Shown here one piece after another: positions 25,690-34,152 of a stretch of 64,000 nt of DNA. The first letter of the stretch is position 1. The number at the start of each line of letters is the position of its first letter. Both the position numbers and the translations under genes were made by a program. This stretch comes from Chitinophaga niabensis. Its GTDB lineage: Bacteria > Bacteroidota > Bacteroidia > Chitinophagales > Chitinophagaceae. The notes under the pieces were generated by a model. It did not search any database and was not told where the DNA came from. It worked only from the letters and a program-made list of their open reading frames with translations. Location: contig NZ_FSRA01000001.1 in NCBI RefSeq assembly GCF_900129465.1, positions 2,482,482 to 2,546,481 of the forward strand. Reading direction: 5' to 3'.

Positions 25690-26094
25690 ATGTACGAAAA
25701 AAAGATACCCGAACTGCTGGACTGCGGCCTGGCCGTAGCCCTGAAAGTAATAGGCGGCAAATGGAAAGCCTGGATCATAGATTGCATCAAACGCGGCGTG
25801 AGGCGCCCAAGCGCCATTCACCGCGAGATGGATGTGATCGCTCCACGTGTTATTAACATGCACCTGAAAGAACTGGAGGAACATGGGATCATTTACAAAG
25901 AGGTATTCGCAGATATCCCGGCCAGGGTAGAATACCACTTTACGGAAGTGGGTGAAAGCCTGCTGCCGGTGATAGAGCAACTGGAAAACTGGGGTAATAC
26001 AAACAAGGAATATATTCACCGTAATAACCGCCTGTATACACCCGGCTCCTGCCAGCTCCTCCCGGCAAACGCAAAAGCTTCCTTAAATAACTGA
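25690..26094 (+). CDS. HxlR-family transcriptional regulator
   Basis: 134 residues from ATG 25690. CGLAVALKVIGGKWKAWIID is the HxlR signature with the conserved N-terminal Cys12, which senses electrophiles or oxidants in studied members; the winged helix follows (SAIHREMDVIAPRVINMHLK, then VEYHFTEVGESL). The -7 box ends 5 bases before the ATG, so the transcript may be leaderless. It converges on the imine-reductase-like gene with a 12-base overlap, and the palindromes at 25636 and 27045 mark both genes as its likely targets. Confidence 0.92.
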   Translation: MYEKKIPELLDCGLAVALKVIGGKWKAWIIDCIKRGVRRPSAIHREMDVIAPRVINMHLKELEEHGIIYKEVFADIPARVEYHFTEVGESLLPVIEQLENWGNTNKEYIHRNNRLYTPGSCQLLPANAKASLNN

Positions 26095-26961
26095 TCCCCG
26101 CATTACTTTGATGATAGCGGCATGTTCTTCCCCGCCATAACCCGCATCCACTGCCCGCTGGAACAGGTTTGCCGCAAATACCGGCAGGTCGGCGCTGATA
26201 CCTGCCTCTTTCGAGTGCTGCACCAGCAGATGAAGATCAATAGTGGTAGTATTAATGGTACTTTCCGGATCACTAAAACGCCCCTCCTGGATCACTTTAC
26301 CCATATGTATTGATTCTGTGGCCAGTATGGGGGAAATATTGGCGATCAGTGTACCAAATGCATCCGGCCGCAAACCTGCATTTTCACAGATGAGCGCACC
26401 ATGGCAAAAGCCGATCCAGTTGCCGGCCAGGTATGCCAGCACCGCATTAAAAAGCACGGCGGAAGCGCCCGCCTCCTCGCCCACGTGATCTACAGTACCA
26501 GCCAGGGCCTGTAAGGCAACTTCATACTGTTTAAATGATGCGCTGGCTCCGGCTATGGTAATGGTGGCTTCACTGGTTCCGATCTGCCGGGGCCAGGCCA
26601 TAATATCTCCATTCAGCGAAGTAGCGCCCTGCTGTTGTACCCAGGCATCAAATTCATTCGCCTCTTTAGGCGTACCGGTACTTAACTGCACAACCGTCCT
26701 GCCGCTCAATACAGCGGTATCTGCAGCATTTAGTATCGACCGGGTGATCTTGTAATCGGATACACATATCACCAGCAGCGGACTGGCCGCAATTGCTGCC
26801 GAAAGGTCTGTTACCAGCACCGCACCTCTTTCGGTAAGCGGAGCTGCCTTTGAAGTATCCCTGTTCCATACCGTTACCCGGAAACCTTTTGCGAGCAATG
26901 CACCGGCTATGGCAGCACCCATTGAACCAAGACCTATCACTGTTACTTTTTCTCCCGTCAT
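26083..26961 (-). CDS. Imine-reductase-like NAD(P)-dependent dehydrogenase
   Basis: 292 residues. Rossmann motif VIGLGSMGAAIAGALLAKGF with VWNRDTSKA (Arg after Asn favours NADP), then QLSTGTPKEANEF and GDIMAWPRQIGTSEATITIAG, which match the imine reductase/reductive aminase branch of the beta-hydroxyacid dehydrogenase superfamily more than classical 3-hydroxyisobutyrate dehydrogenases (no catalytic Lys in the usual place is apparent). The all-helical C-terminal domain makes the dimer. Paired convergently with the HxlR regulator; palindrome 27045-27064 lies in its upstream region. Substrate unknown. Confidence 0.82.
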   Translation of the reverse strand: MTGEKVTVIGLGSMGAAIAGALLAKGFRVTVWNRDTSKAAPLTERGAVLVTDLSAAIAASPLLVICVSDYKITRSILNAADTAVLSGRTVVQLSTGTPKEANEFDAWVQQQGATSLNGDIMAWPRQIGTSEATITIAGASASFKQYEVALQALAGTVDHVGEEAGASAVLFNAVLAYLAGNWIGFCHGALICENAGLRPDAFGTLIANISPILATESIHMGKVIQEGRFSDPESTINTTTIDLHLLVQHSKEAGISADLPVFAANLFQRAVDAGYGGEEHAAIIKVMRGSVI

Positions 26962-27044
26962 GATAATTCGATTTTTAGTTTGAAATAATGCTGCAAATTA
27001 CCTCCGCTGAAACCCGCCACCAATAAGGGAAAAAAGATTCAGGT

Positions 27045-27064
27045 AAGGGAAAAATTTATCCCTT
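27045..27064. promoter_or_regulatory. Second copy of the HxlR-type palindrome
   Basis: AAGGGAAAAATTTATCCCTT differs from the perfect palindrome at 25636 in one central base and extends it by one base each side. It lies between the imine-reductase-like gene (minus strand) and the TonB-dependent receptor (plus strand). Confidence 0.7.
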
Positions 27065-27100
27065 CCTCAAAAAAAATATGAAAAGTTAACAATACTATAA

Positions 27101-27126
27101 TATATTTGTCTACAATTCCAGTAGAC
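27101..27126 (+). promoter_or_regulatory. Promoter and dyad of the TonB-dependent receptor
   Basis: -7 box TATATTTG (27101-27108) followed by the dyad GTCTAC-AATTCCA-GTAGAC (27108-27126) and CTATATAGACTA. The ATG lies 40 bases after the dyad, as in metN (39 bases). No good -33 TTTG is seen, so an activator may be required. Confidence 0.7.
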
Positions 27127-27165
27127 TATATAGACTAATCAACTCAACCTATATTAAAAACGATC

Positions 27166-29727
27166 ATGAAAAAAGTACTTCCCCTCCTTTTCCTTACAAC
27201 CCTCCTGGTCAACGCCGCGATTGCTCAAAAAGTAATTAAGGGTGTTGTAAAGGGTGAAAAAGGATCCCCTGTACCCGGTGCCACCATTAGCCTGCGGGGT
27301 TCAACCAATCATGCCATTGCAGACAACAAGGGACAATTTAGCCTTCAGACCTATGCACCATTTCCGGTTACTCTTGCTGTTACCTCTATTGGCTTTGTAA
27401 CCCGTGAAGTTGAAGTAACTGAGCAAAACCTAAGTTCAGTGGAAGTTATCCTGGTGGTGGACAACCGCCAGCTCAATGAAATTTCTGTTACAGCCCGTCG
27501 CCGTAATGAAAAGATCCAAAGTGTGCCTATCGCTATCTCTGTTGTACGCGGTGCGGCGATTGAGGATGCCGGCGCCTTTAACGTAAACCGGGTGAAAGAG
27601 CTGATCCCTACCGTACAACTCTATTCTTCTAACCCGCGTAATACCACACTCAATATCCGTGGTCTTGGGTCTACCTTCGGCCTTACAAATGATGGTATTG
27701 ACCCCGGCGTTGGTTTTTACCTGGATGGTGTTTATTATGCACGCCCTGCTGCTACTACATTCGACTTTGTTGATGTAGAGCAGATCGAGGTACTGCGTGG
27801 CCCGCAGGGTACACTGTTCGGTAAGAACACCACAGCAGGTGCCCTGAACATCACCACACGCAAACCATCATTCTCTCCAGGCGCTTCTGCTGAAGTAAGC
27901 TTTGGTAATTATGGATACATACAGGCAAAAGCTTCTGTTAATGGTAAGATCGCCAACAAACTGGCCGGAAGGCTTTCCTTCTCCGGCACACAGCGTGACG
28001 GTACTATTTACAATGTGGCTTCCCAGAAATATATAAATGATATCAACAACCTCGGCGGACGGTTGCAGTTGCTCTATACTCCCAGTGATAATGTAAGCAT
28101 CACACTCGCTGCTGATGCAACTCAGCAACGCCCTGAAGGATATGCCCAGGTAGTAGCGGGTGTTGTGACAACAAAGCGGCCTGCTTACCGCCAGTTCAAT
28201 GCCATCATCGCCGATCTCAATTACAAACTGCCCAGCCTCAATGCTTTTGACAGAATAGTCGATCACAACACCACCTGGCGCTCCGGCAACGACCAGGGCG
28301 GCGTATCCCTGAACGTGGACGCGAAGATCGGCAACGGTACATTAACCTCCACCACTGCCTACCGCTACTGGAACTGGGATCCATCCAACGACCGCGACTT
28401 TACAGGATTACCTGTATTGTCATTGTCACAAGCAACTTCCAAATTTAAACAATGGACGCAGGAAGTTCGGTATGCAGGTAATTTCTCTTCCAAACTGAGT
28501 GGCGTGATCGGCGTTTTCGTGATGGGACAAGACCTTAAAACTGCTCCCGTGCATATCGAAGAATCCGGTAGCGCACAATGGCGCTTTTCACAAAGCACTA
28601 CCAGCGAATTATGGAAAACACCAGGGTTACTGGACGGATTTGGTATCCGCACTACCTCCCGCCTACAAACGTTCAGCGCCGCAGTATTCGGGCAATTAGA
28701 CTGGGCCATTACCAGTAAGCTGCATGTACTGCCCGGTCTGCGGTATAACTACGACGACAAGAAAGTAGACTTCAACCGCAAAACATACGGCGGTCTGCAA
28801 ACCACAGACCCTGCATTGATCGCGTTGAAGAACATTGTTTATACGGACCAGGTGTTTAATGCCAAAACAGATGATACCAATCTTACCGGGCAGTTAACAG
28901 TTGCTTTCAAACCCAATGGCAACATTAATACTTACGCAACTTTCTCTACGAGCTATAAACCGGTAGGTTTGAACCTTGGCGGGCTTCCAACCGCTAATGG
29001 CCAGCCGATGCTGGAACTGGCTCAGATCAAACCTGAGTATGTGCAGCATTATGAAGTAGGTATCAAAACAACGCCATCTGCTGCTTCTACCCTGAACCTG
29101 GCTGTTTTCAATACAGATATCAAAGATTTCCAGACACAGGTACAAACAGCCGAACTGGGTGTGAACCGCGGCTACCTGGCCAATGCAGAGAAAGTACAGG
29201 TACGTGGTGCCGAACTGGATGGTAATATCAGGTTCAATAACAACTTCAATATCTTCGGCGCAGTAGCTTATACAGATGGTAAATACAAATCTTTCAAAAA
29301 TGCACCAGTGCCTTTAGAAGAAACCGGTGGCACAAGTGCATTTAAAGATATCTCAGGTGGCAGACTGCCAGGTATATCTAAATGGAGCGGTTCACTGGGT
29401 GGCGAATTGTCCACCGGTGGCAAGTTCCTCGCCCAGGGTGGAAGATACTTCCTGGCACTGGATGGATACTATCGTTCTGAATTTTCTTCCAGCCCCTCTC
29501 CCTCTCCGTTCCTGAATGTGGATGGTTACGCGATCTTCAATGGCAGGCTCGGTTTCCGTGCAGCAAAAGGAGTATCTGTATTTATCTGGGGACGTAACCT
29601 GTTCAACACAGATTACTACGAACAATTACTGGTAGCTGCCGGTAATGCGGGACAATATGCTGGTGTGCTGGGTGATCCCAGGACATACGGAATAACGCTC
29701 CGTTATAATTTCAGCCCCGGTAACTAA
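27166..29727 (+). CDS. TonB-dependent outer-membrane receptor
   Basis: 853 residues: signal peptide (about 1-20), carboxypeptidase-regulatory-like domain (about 22-105), plug (about 110-235, with VEVLRGPQGTLFGKNTTAGA), and a 22-strand barrel ending in YGITLRYNF. The plug is of the siderophore/small-molecule type rather than SusC, and no SusD follows. The promoter shares a dyad with metNIQ, and the HxlR/imine-reductase pair lies between them, so it may import a sulfur- or methionine-related compound across the outer membrane. Followed by a strong terminator. Confidence 0.93.
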   Translation: MKKVLPLLFLTTLLVNAAIAQKVIKGVVKGEKGSPVPGATISLRGSTNHAIADNKGQFSLQTYAPFPVTLAVTSIGFVTREVEVTEQNLSSVEVILVVDNRQLNEISVTARRRNEKIQSVPIAISVVRGAAIEDAGAFNVNRVKELIPTVQLYSSNPRNTTLNIRGLGSTFGLTNDGIDPGVGFYLDGVYYARPAATTFDFVDVEQIEVLRGPQGTLFGKNTTAGALNITTRKPSFSPGASAEVSFGNYGYIQAKASVNGKIANKLAGRLSFSGTQRDGTIYNVASQKYINDINNLGGRLQLLYTPSDNVSITLAADATQQRPEGYAQVVAGVVTTKRPAYRQFNAIIADLNYKLPSLNAFDRIVDHNTTWRSGNDQGGVSLNVDAKIGNGTLTSTTAYRYWNWDPSNDRDFTGLPVLSLSQATSKFKQWTQEVRYAGNFSSKLSGVIGVFVMGQDLKTAPVHIEESGSAQWRFSQSTTSELWKTPGLLDGFGIRTTSRLQTFSAAVFGQLDWAITSKLHVLPGLRYNYDDKKVDFNRKTYGGLQTTDPALIALKNIVYTDQVFNAKTDDTNLTGQLTVAFKPNGNINTYATFSTSYKPVGLNLGGLPTANGQPMLELAQIKPEYVQHYEVGIKTTPSAASTLNLAVFNTDIKDFQTQVQTAELGVNRGYLANAEKVQVRGAELDGNIRFNNNFNIFGAVAYTDGKYKSFKNAPVPLEETGGTSAFKDISGGRLPGISKWSGSLGGELSTGGKFLAQGGRYFLALDGYYRSEFSSSPSPSPFLNVDGYAIFNGRLGFRAAKGVSVFIWGRNLFNTDYYEQLLVAAGNAGQYAGVLGDPRTYGITLRYNFSPGN

Positions 29728-29746
29728 GTTATTCAAAGCGCTATAA

Positions 29747-29782
29747 CAAAACCCTTCAGGTCTTTGCATCTGAAGGGTTTTG
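29747..29782. terminator. Terminator after the TonB-dependent receptor
   Basis: CAAAACCCTTCAG (29747-29759) with its complement at 29770-29782, 10-base loop, T-rich end. It can also end the convergent kinase-like gene. Confidence 0.88.
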
Positions 29783-29786
29783 AGTT

Positions 29787-30680
29787 TTAAGGATGTTTTC
29801 CATCCGGGTATTCCAATCCCAGGCAATCTGCCGCCCATTCAAGTTCAATAGTGATCAGTTTCCTGAATACATTTTTCAGCCATTGCGGCATCAGGTGATC
29901 TGATATGATGCGTTGAATAAGTACTGCACTTCCTGATGCGGCTTCACTTCCGCCCTCAGGCATTAAATGATAAGGCGCCGGCCCTCCTTCCAGGCAAAGT
30001 GCTGGAAGCAATAAAGCCAGGTCATGATCAGCATTCCCACGGGCCGCATGGCTCCAGTCAACAAAAACCGCCCCTGTGCCCGCAAAACAAACATTATCAC
30101 TCCGTATGTCTCCATGAACAAGCTGGTCCCCTGTGATATCCAGATCTTTTTCAGCTTTGATCAAAGCCTCAGCGGCCTTATTAAGCCAGCGTTCCGAACA
30201 CAAACCGAGATCTAAAAATGCAGCCGGGTCACCTGCAATCTCAGACCAGAGAGAATTCTTCCGGTTCTGTAGTGCCGGGAGCGCAGGGACTGCCTTTAAT
30301 AAGGCAAGCGCATTTAATCCTTCAAAGAGCATCGCAACATCTCCCTCTCTCCATGTAACACCCTGATGGCTTGCGGGCCAGTAAGCATCACTCAGGTCCT
30401 CCGTTATCAGTATCGGAGGAACACCGGGTTTATCCAGCCAGTCAATAACAGATGGCATGCATTTACCTCCGATAGACGACAATACAAGATATTCATTGCG
30501 CAACCATTGTTCTGTATATTCATCCGTTGCTGCTTTAACAAAAACACGGCTGCTATCTTCCAATTGTACAGAAAACCTCAGTGCGGAGGACAAGCCACAA
30601 TCCGGCACAGCCCATTGTTTTGTTCTTTTTCCCATTGCATCTTCCAGGAGATGCTGCAAGTATTCAGGAGGTGTTGCCAT
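29787..30680 (-). CDS. Aminoglycoside-phosphotransferase-like kinase
   Basis: 297 residues of the APH/choline-kinase fold. The catalytic loop LVHGDIRSDNVCF (about 195-207) contains H-G-D and the Asn; AVFVDWSHAARG is the following metal-binding Asp (D-F-G equivalent). Such proteins phosphorylate small hydroxylated molecules; resistance to aminoglycosides is only one possibility and cannot be inferred here. It is second in a two-gene minus-strand unit, 18 bases after the VOC gene. Confidence 0.85.
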   Translation of the reverse strand: MATPPEYLQHLLEDAMGKRTKQWAVPDCGLSSALRFSVQLEDSSRVFVKAATDEYTEQWLRNEYLVLSSIGGKCMPSVIDWLDKPGVPPILITEDLSDAYWPASHQGVTWREGDVAMLFEGLNALALLKAVPALPALQNRKNSLWSEIAGDPAAFLDLGLCSERWLNKAAEALIKAEKDLDITGDQLVHGDIRSDNVCFAGTGAVFVDWSHAARGNADHDLALLLPALCLEGGPAPYHLMPEGGSEAASGSAVLIQRIISDHLMPQWLKNVFRKLITIELEWAADCLGLEYPDGKHP

Positions 30681-30698
30681 AGAAAAGTAAATTACAGA

Positions 30699-31130
30699 TC
30701 ATTTTCCAGCCGCTATCCAATCTGAATACTTTGTTTCTTCAGATACATCTGTTTCGCTTTCAAATAATAAATTATAGCCGTCAGGATCTGTCAGTTTGAT
30801 CACCCATAATCCGTTTTCCACAACAGGTTCATTTACAGCTAACCCTTTCGATCTGAATGTATGATAGAGGGCAACGGCATCATTGCACATAAAACAAACA
30901 CAAACACCCAGCCCTTTTTTATGCTCTGTATACTCACCCGTTTTCATATGCTCCTGCAGCATGATGGAAGCATGGCCAAATTGCAGCCAGCACCATTCTA
31001 TCCTGCCGGCCGGTACCCACTTCATTTTCAGTTCAAAACCAACTTGATCTATATAAAAAGCCAGGGAGGAAATCATATCCGCGATCATGAAAAACGGCAC
31101 AGCCTGCTTAATGTTCGGTTCAGTGTTCAT
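30699..31130 (-). CDS. VOC-family (glyoxalase/bleomycin-resistance-like) protein
   Basis: 143 residues from ATG 31130. Beta-alpha-beta-beta-beta modules: PFFMIADMISSLAFYIDQVG, then WCWLQFGHASIMLQE, and in the second half VCVCFMCNDAVALYHTF and VIKLTDPDGYNLLFES, the usual end of VOC domains. Candidate metal ligands are few, so it may bind rather than transform its ligand. Upstream partner of the kinase-like gene. Confidence 0.87.
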   Translation of the reverse strand: MNTEPNIKQAVPFFMIADMISSLAFYIDQVGFELKMKWVPAGRIEWCWLQFGHASIMLQEHMKTGEYTEHKKGLGVCVCFMCNDAVALYHTFRSKGLAVNEPVVENGLWVIKLTDPDGYNLLFESETDVSEETKYSDWIAAGK

Positions 31131-31210
31131 AATCAATCAGTTTACGGTTCTCACTAAATTTACTAAAAAAAATTCCGGGTAAACATATCTTTGCCGGCAC
31201 AATTGATCCT

Positions 31211-31684
31211 ATGAAAAAAATAATCCTGCTCATTTGCTGCAGCTTTGCCATGCAACCCTTATTCTCGCAAAGCACAACCTGTTACCAAAAGCCGCTGTTC
31301 GCACCTATGCCCCAACATAGCCTGAAAGATTGCTGGACGGAGTTCAAAGGTGCCATGTCCCTCAAATACAAGACCGGTGAGGGGAAAGTGATTGACACTA
31401 TTGTACGTGGCCCTTTTCATGCAGCCCGCTACCGCTTTGACGGGCAGGCAGCTAAACACCCGAAAGAAGAATACGTGATGAAATATTATGCCGCGTTAAT
31501 AAAGAAAGAAGGCGGAACAGTACATCTCCGGGATGCCTCCCGCGTAGATGCAATCATTAATAAGAACGGCATGGATCACTGGATAAATGTGGCCTATACA
31601 ATGGGTGGGGAACTGAGGCTTTCTACCATATCAGTATCAAATGCTGTGATAGATGAAGTGCAATCAGCACTTCCTGATCAATGA
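31211..31684 (+). CDS. Secreted hypothetical protein
   Basis: 157 residues with signal peptide MKKIILLICCSFAMQPLFSQ. The mature part is small with strands such as VIDTIVRGPFHAARYRFD and VHLRDASRVDAIINKNGMDH; it recalls OmpA-peptidoglycan-free or DUF4892-like periplasmic proteins but I cannot name a family. A -7-like box TATCTTTG lies at 31186-31193. Ends at a strong terminator. Confidence 0.7.
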   Translation: MKKIILLICCSFAMQPLFSQSTTCYQKPLFAPMPQHSLKDCWTEFKGAMSLKYKTGEGKVIDTIVRGPFHAARYRFDGQAAKHPKEEYVMKYYAALIKKEGGTVHLRDASRVDAIINKNGMDHWINVAYTMGGELRLSTISVSNAVIDEVQSALPDQ

Positions 31685-31697
31685 AGTAATAAATAAA

Positions 31698-31729
31698 AAA
31701 GGACAAACCAAATTAACGGTTTGTCCTTT
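31698..31729. terminator. Shared convergent terminator
   Basis: AAAGGACAAACC (31698-31709) with its complement at 31718-31729, 8-base loop, A and T tracts outside. Serves the genes ending at 31684 and 31737. Confidence 0.88.
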
Positions 31730-31736
31730 GCTGTTT

Positions 31737-33605
31737 CTAATTAGCAAAATAATTCCTCAACTCCCCGGTATACTCCCCAAAGTTCCAGCGAACCTGATCC
31801 GCCTTTCCATCTCCGCTGATATCTGAAAAATAGAACTCCGTATCTGCGCTTTGAGAAGTACCTCTCAAAGAATAGATAGGGCCAACAAATGCATTTGTTG
31901 TTTCGGAATAATAAACCTTTGGCTCACCCAGGTAATTATCAGGATTCCAATAGATCTTATCGGCCCTGCCATCTCCGTTCACATCCGCAAAGTAGAAGGA
32001 AGTTGCAGATGTACCGCTGGTAGCACCTGAATTACTGAATGTGGAAGATGCGGTAAAGGTACCGTCTCCGTCAGATAAGTACACCATGGTTTTACCTGAG
32101 TTCAGCGTAGGATGCCAGAGTATTTTATCTACCTTCCCATCTCCATTCACATCTGCATAATAGAACAGGGTACCCGCTGTGGTGCTGGCACCTTCTGCAC
32201 CGTTTGCCACAGTACCACTGAAACTGCCGCCAGTGGTAGCAAGATACACGCGCGTACGGCCGCCATCAAAGGTGGAATTCCAATAGATCTTATCTGCCTT
32301 GCCATCTCCGTTCACATCCGCAAAATGATACACCGTAGTAGTACCTGCACTGGTACCTTCCGGATTATCTACCACTGTTGCACTGAAGTTACCATTTGTG
32401 GTGGCCAGGTAAACCCTTGTATGCCCTGAATTCAAGGTAGGGTCCCATAAGATCTCGTCAGCCTTTCCATCTCCGTTCACATCAGCATAGTGATACCTTG
32501 TGGTAGCAAGTGTGGAAGCACCTGCAGTATGTACAACGGCAGGCGACTGGAAAGTGCCGTTACCATTGGAAAGGAATACCTGCGGTCTGCCGCTGTCGTA
32601 TGTGCGGTTCCAATAGATCTTATCCTTTTTACCATCTCCGTTTACATCAGCAAAATAGAATTTAGTAGCAGAGCTGGCACTTTTACCATTTACATCTGCA
32701 TGTGCACCGCCGAATACCGCAGGTACATAAGAGGCTACTACCGGCCAGTGATCAGAAGGCCATAAGGTTTGCCCTCCCACAGTAAAGCTGGTGGTGAGCA
32801 CGCTGGAACTGGTGAAGGCCAGGTTCCTGGTACTCATGATGTAATCCAGCTTGCTGTTACCTGTGGCATCCCAGCCATGAAAGGTAAGATCCCCCTGTCC
32901 TTCAAAAAGTGCATCCACCATATTAAGGCCGCTGCCATCTTTTATTTTGTTGATCTCCGGAGTACCGGGCTGGCCGTTAAAGTCGCCCATGCAGATAACA
33001 GGCAGGTTCTGTGTGTTGTTGGTGTTAATGGCCAGCAGCACACTGTCTGCATTCATACTTCTTTCTGCAGAGCTTACGGTGGTCCAGTGGCTGTTCACCA
33101 CAAAGTAACTGTTGGAGGTGTTCAGCTTATCCTGCAGGATCACCCATTTTCCACTGCGGTAATCAGGGGTATGCATAGTAAACCAGCCGGCATTGGTACG
33201 GGTGAACCTGGAGTTCTTGTACCAGATGGATTTGGGAGAGCCGTTAGCCAGCCCTGAATTGTAAACCCCGTAACCGGCGGCGGCCATTTGGGTATTGAAA
33301 TAGGTTTCCATGGCATTATCCGCCAGCTCCTGTATGCCGAAAATATCCACATCATTGTTCAGGATCACCTGGAGGATGTAGCTTTTGCGTTCTTCCAGGG
33401 TAAAGGGATCCGCCGGGTCGGTCTTCCGGATGTTGAAAGACATCACCTTGATCTCATTCAATGGTGCCAGGGCTTGAGTACCCATAACGGATAAGGGAGA
33501 AATAACAGGGGCTGGCTCAGACAACTGTTTAGGTTTCATACAACTGGCAAAACAAAAGGCCGCAGCCAGCATGCAGGCGGTAACGTGGTGCAAATTTGGT
33601 TTCAT
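31737..33605 (-). CDS. Lipoprotein endonuclease/exonuclease/phosphatase with FG-GAP repeats
   Basis: 622 residues. Lipoprotein signal (Cys at about 22), EEP domain (about 50-295) with the expected catalytic residues: MSFNIR (Asn), GIQEL (Glu), MGDFNGQ (Asp-x-Asn), and SDHWPVVA (Asp-His). The C-terminal half is six FG-GAP/VCBS calcium-binding repeats, each with the core ADVNGDGKADKIYW. It is thus a surface or periplasmic nuclease, sphingomyelinase-like or phosphatase enzyme carried on a propeller. The DNA encoding the repeats is itself strongly repeated. Confidence 0.9.
   Translation of the reverse strand: MKPNLHHVTACMLAAAFCFASCMKPKQLSEPAPVISPLSVMGTQALAPLNEIKVMSFNIRKTDPADPFTLEERKSYILQVILNNDVDIFGIQELADNAMETYFNTQMAAAGYGVYNSGLANGSPKSIWYKNSRFTRTNAGWFTMHTPDYRSGKWVILQDKLNTSNSYFVVNSHWTTVSSAERSMNADSVLLAINTNNTQNLPVICMGDFNGQPGTPEINKIKDGSGLNMVDALFEGQGDLTFHGWDATGNSKLDYIMSTRNLAFTSSSVLTTSFTVGGQTLWPSDHWPVVASYVPAVFGGAHADVNGKSASSATKFYFADVNGDGKKDKIYWNRTYDSGRPQVFLSNGNGTFQSPAVVHTAGASTLATTRYHYADVNGDGKADEILWDPTLNSGHTRVYLATTNGNFSATVVDNPEGTSAGTTTVYHFADVNGDGKADKIYWNSTFDGGRTRVYLATTGGSFSGTVANGAEGASTTAGTLFYYADVNGDGKVDKILWHPTLNSGKTMVYLSDGDGTFTASSTFSNSGATSGTSATSFYFADVNGDGRADKIYWNPDNYLGEPKVYYSETTNAFVGPIYSLRGTSQSADTEFYFSDISGDGKADQVRWNFGEYTGELRNYFAN
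31780..32670 (-). repeat. Six tandem FG-GAP coding repeats
   Basis: Repeat unit of about 156 bases (52 codons) within the EEP lipoprotein gene. Near-identical stretches such as ATCTTATCxGCCxTGCCATC followed by TCCGTTCACATC recur at each unit, which points to recent expansion or gene conversion. Confidence 0.8.
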
Positions 33606-33677
33606 GTGGTTTATTTTAAGTTGATATACAGACTGTTAGGGACACAGGCGCACGGGTTCTCTTCTAAATGGGTTAAC

Positions 33678-33742
33678 TAAAAGTAAAGCTTATTAAACCA
33701 ATCTCAACTAATTTAAATAAAAGTAAAGATTATTAAACAATA
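33678..33742. repeat. Two 25-bp direct repeats upstream of the EEP lipoprotein
   Basis: Copies at 33678-33702 and 33718-33742 share 22 of 25 bases (core TAAAAGTAAAG, then TTATTAAAC) and start 40 bases apart. They lie 73-137 bases upstream of the EEP gene start and 119 bases before the divergent YqcC-like gene. The rest of 33606-33860 holds no recognisable gene. Confidence 0.6.
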
Positions 33743-33860
33743 AAATAAACATTTCTTAACATCGCCACTCCCTCACCGGCCGACCATTATCTCAACAGGC
33801 CACACCATTTCCTTCTTAGCTCCTTTTGATCTTTTCCTGCATAGCTAGTTTTAAGGCATC

Positions 33861-34133
33861 ATGACTACCGTTGAGAAAGTAAAAGAGATAGTTGCTGAAA
33901 TGAAGCAGCTGCACTTATGGAAAACGGAAACACCTGCCTGGGTCACTGATTATGAAAAAGGAATGAACAGCCCGCCCGATTTTTCCGGCTGGCTACAATT
34001 TATTTTCCTGCCCAACTGCCTGCTGGAAATAAAAGAAAGGCCTGTTGCCTTACAGGCGAAGCAGTTCTTCGGAAGTGATCTGGGAAAGGGGAAATTGTTG
34101 CAGTTATTGATAGAATTAGATGCCTTGTATTAA
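33861..34133 (+). CDS. YqcC-like (DUF446) protein
   Basis: 90 residues. LHLWKTETPAWVTDYEKGMN followed by FSGWLQFIFLPNCLLEI and the end LLQLLIELDALY match the small helical YqcC/DUF446 family (LW...P, WLQFvFlP, LLxxlxxLD). Soluble cytoplasmic protein; in Proteobacteria it sits beside a tRNA pseudouridine synthase gene, which is not present here. Role unknown. The lipoprotein gene starts 20 bases later. Confidence 0.8.
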   Translation: MTTVEKVKEIVAEMKQLHLWKTETPAWVTDYEKGMNSPPDFSGWLQFIFLPNCLLEIKERPVALQAKQFFGSDLGKGKLLQLLIELDALY

Positions 34134-34152
34134 CCTCAAAAACATACACACC

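Noticed and set aside
29787-30680. Aminoglycoside resistance gene
   Set aside because: Only the general kinase fold is supported; such kinases have many substrates and no resistance context is seen.
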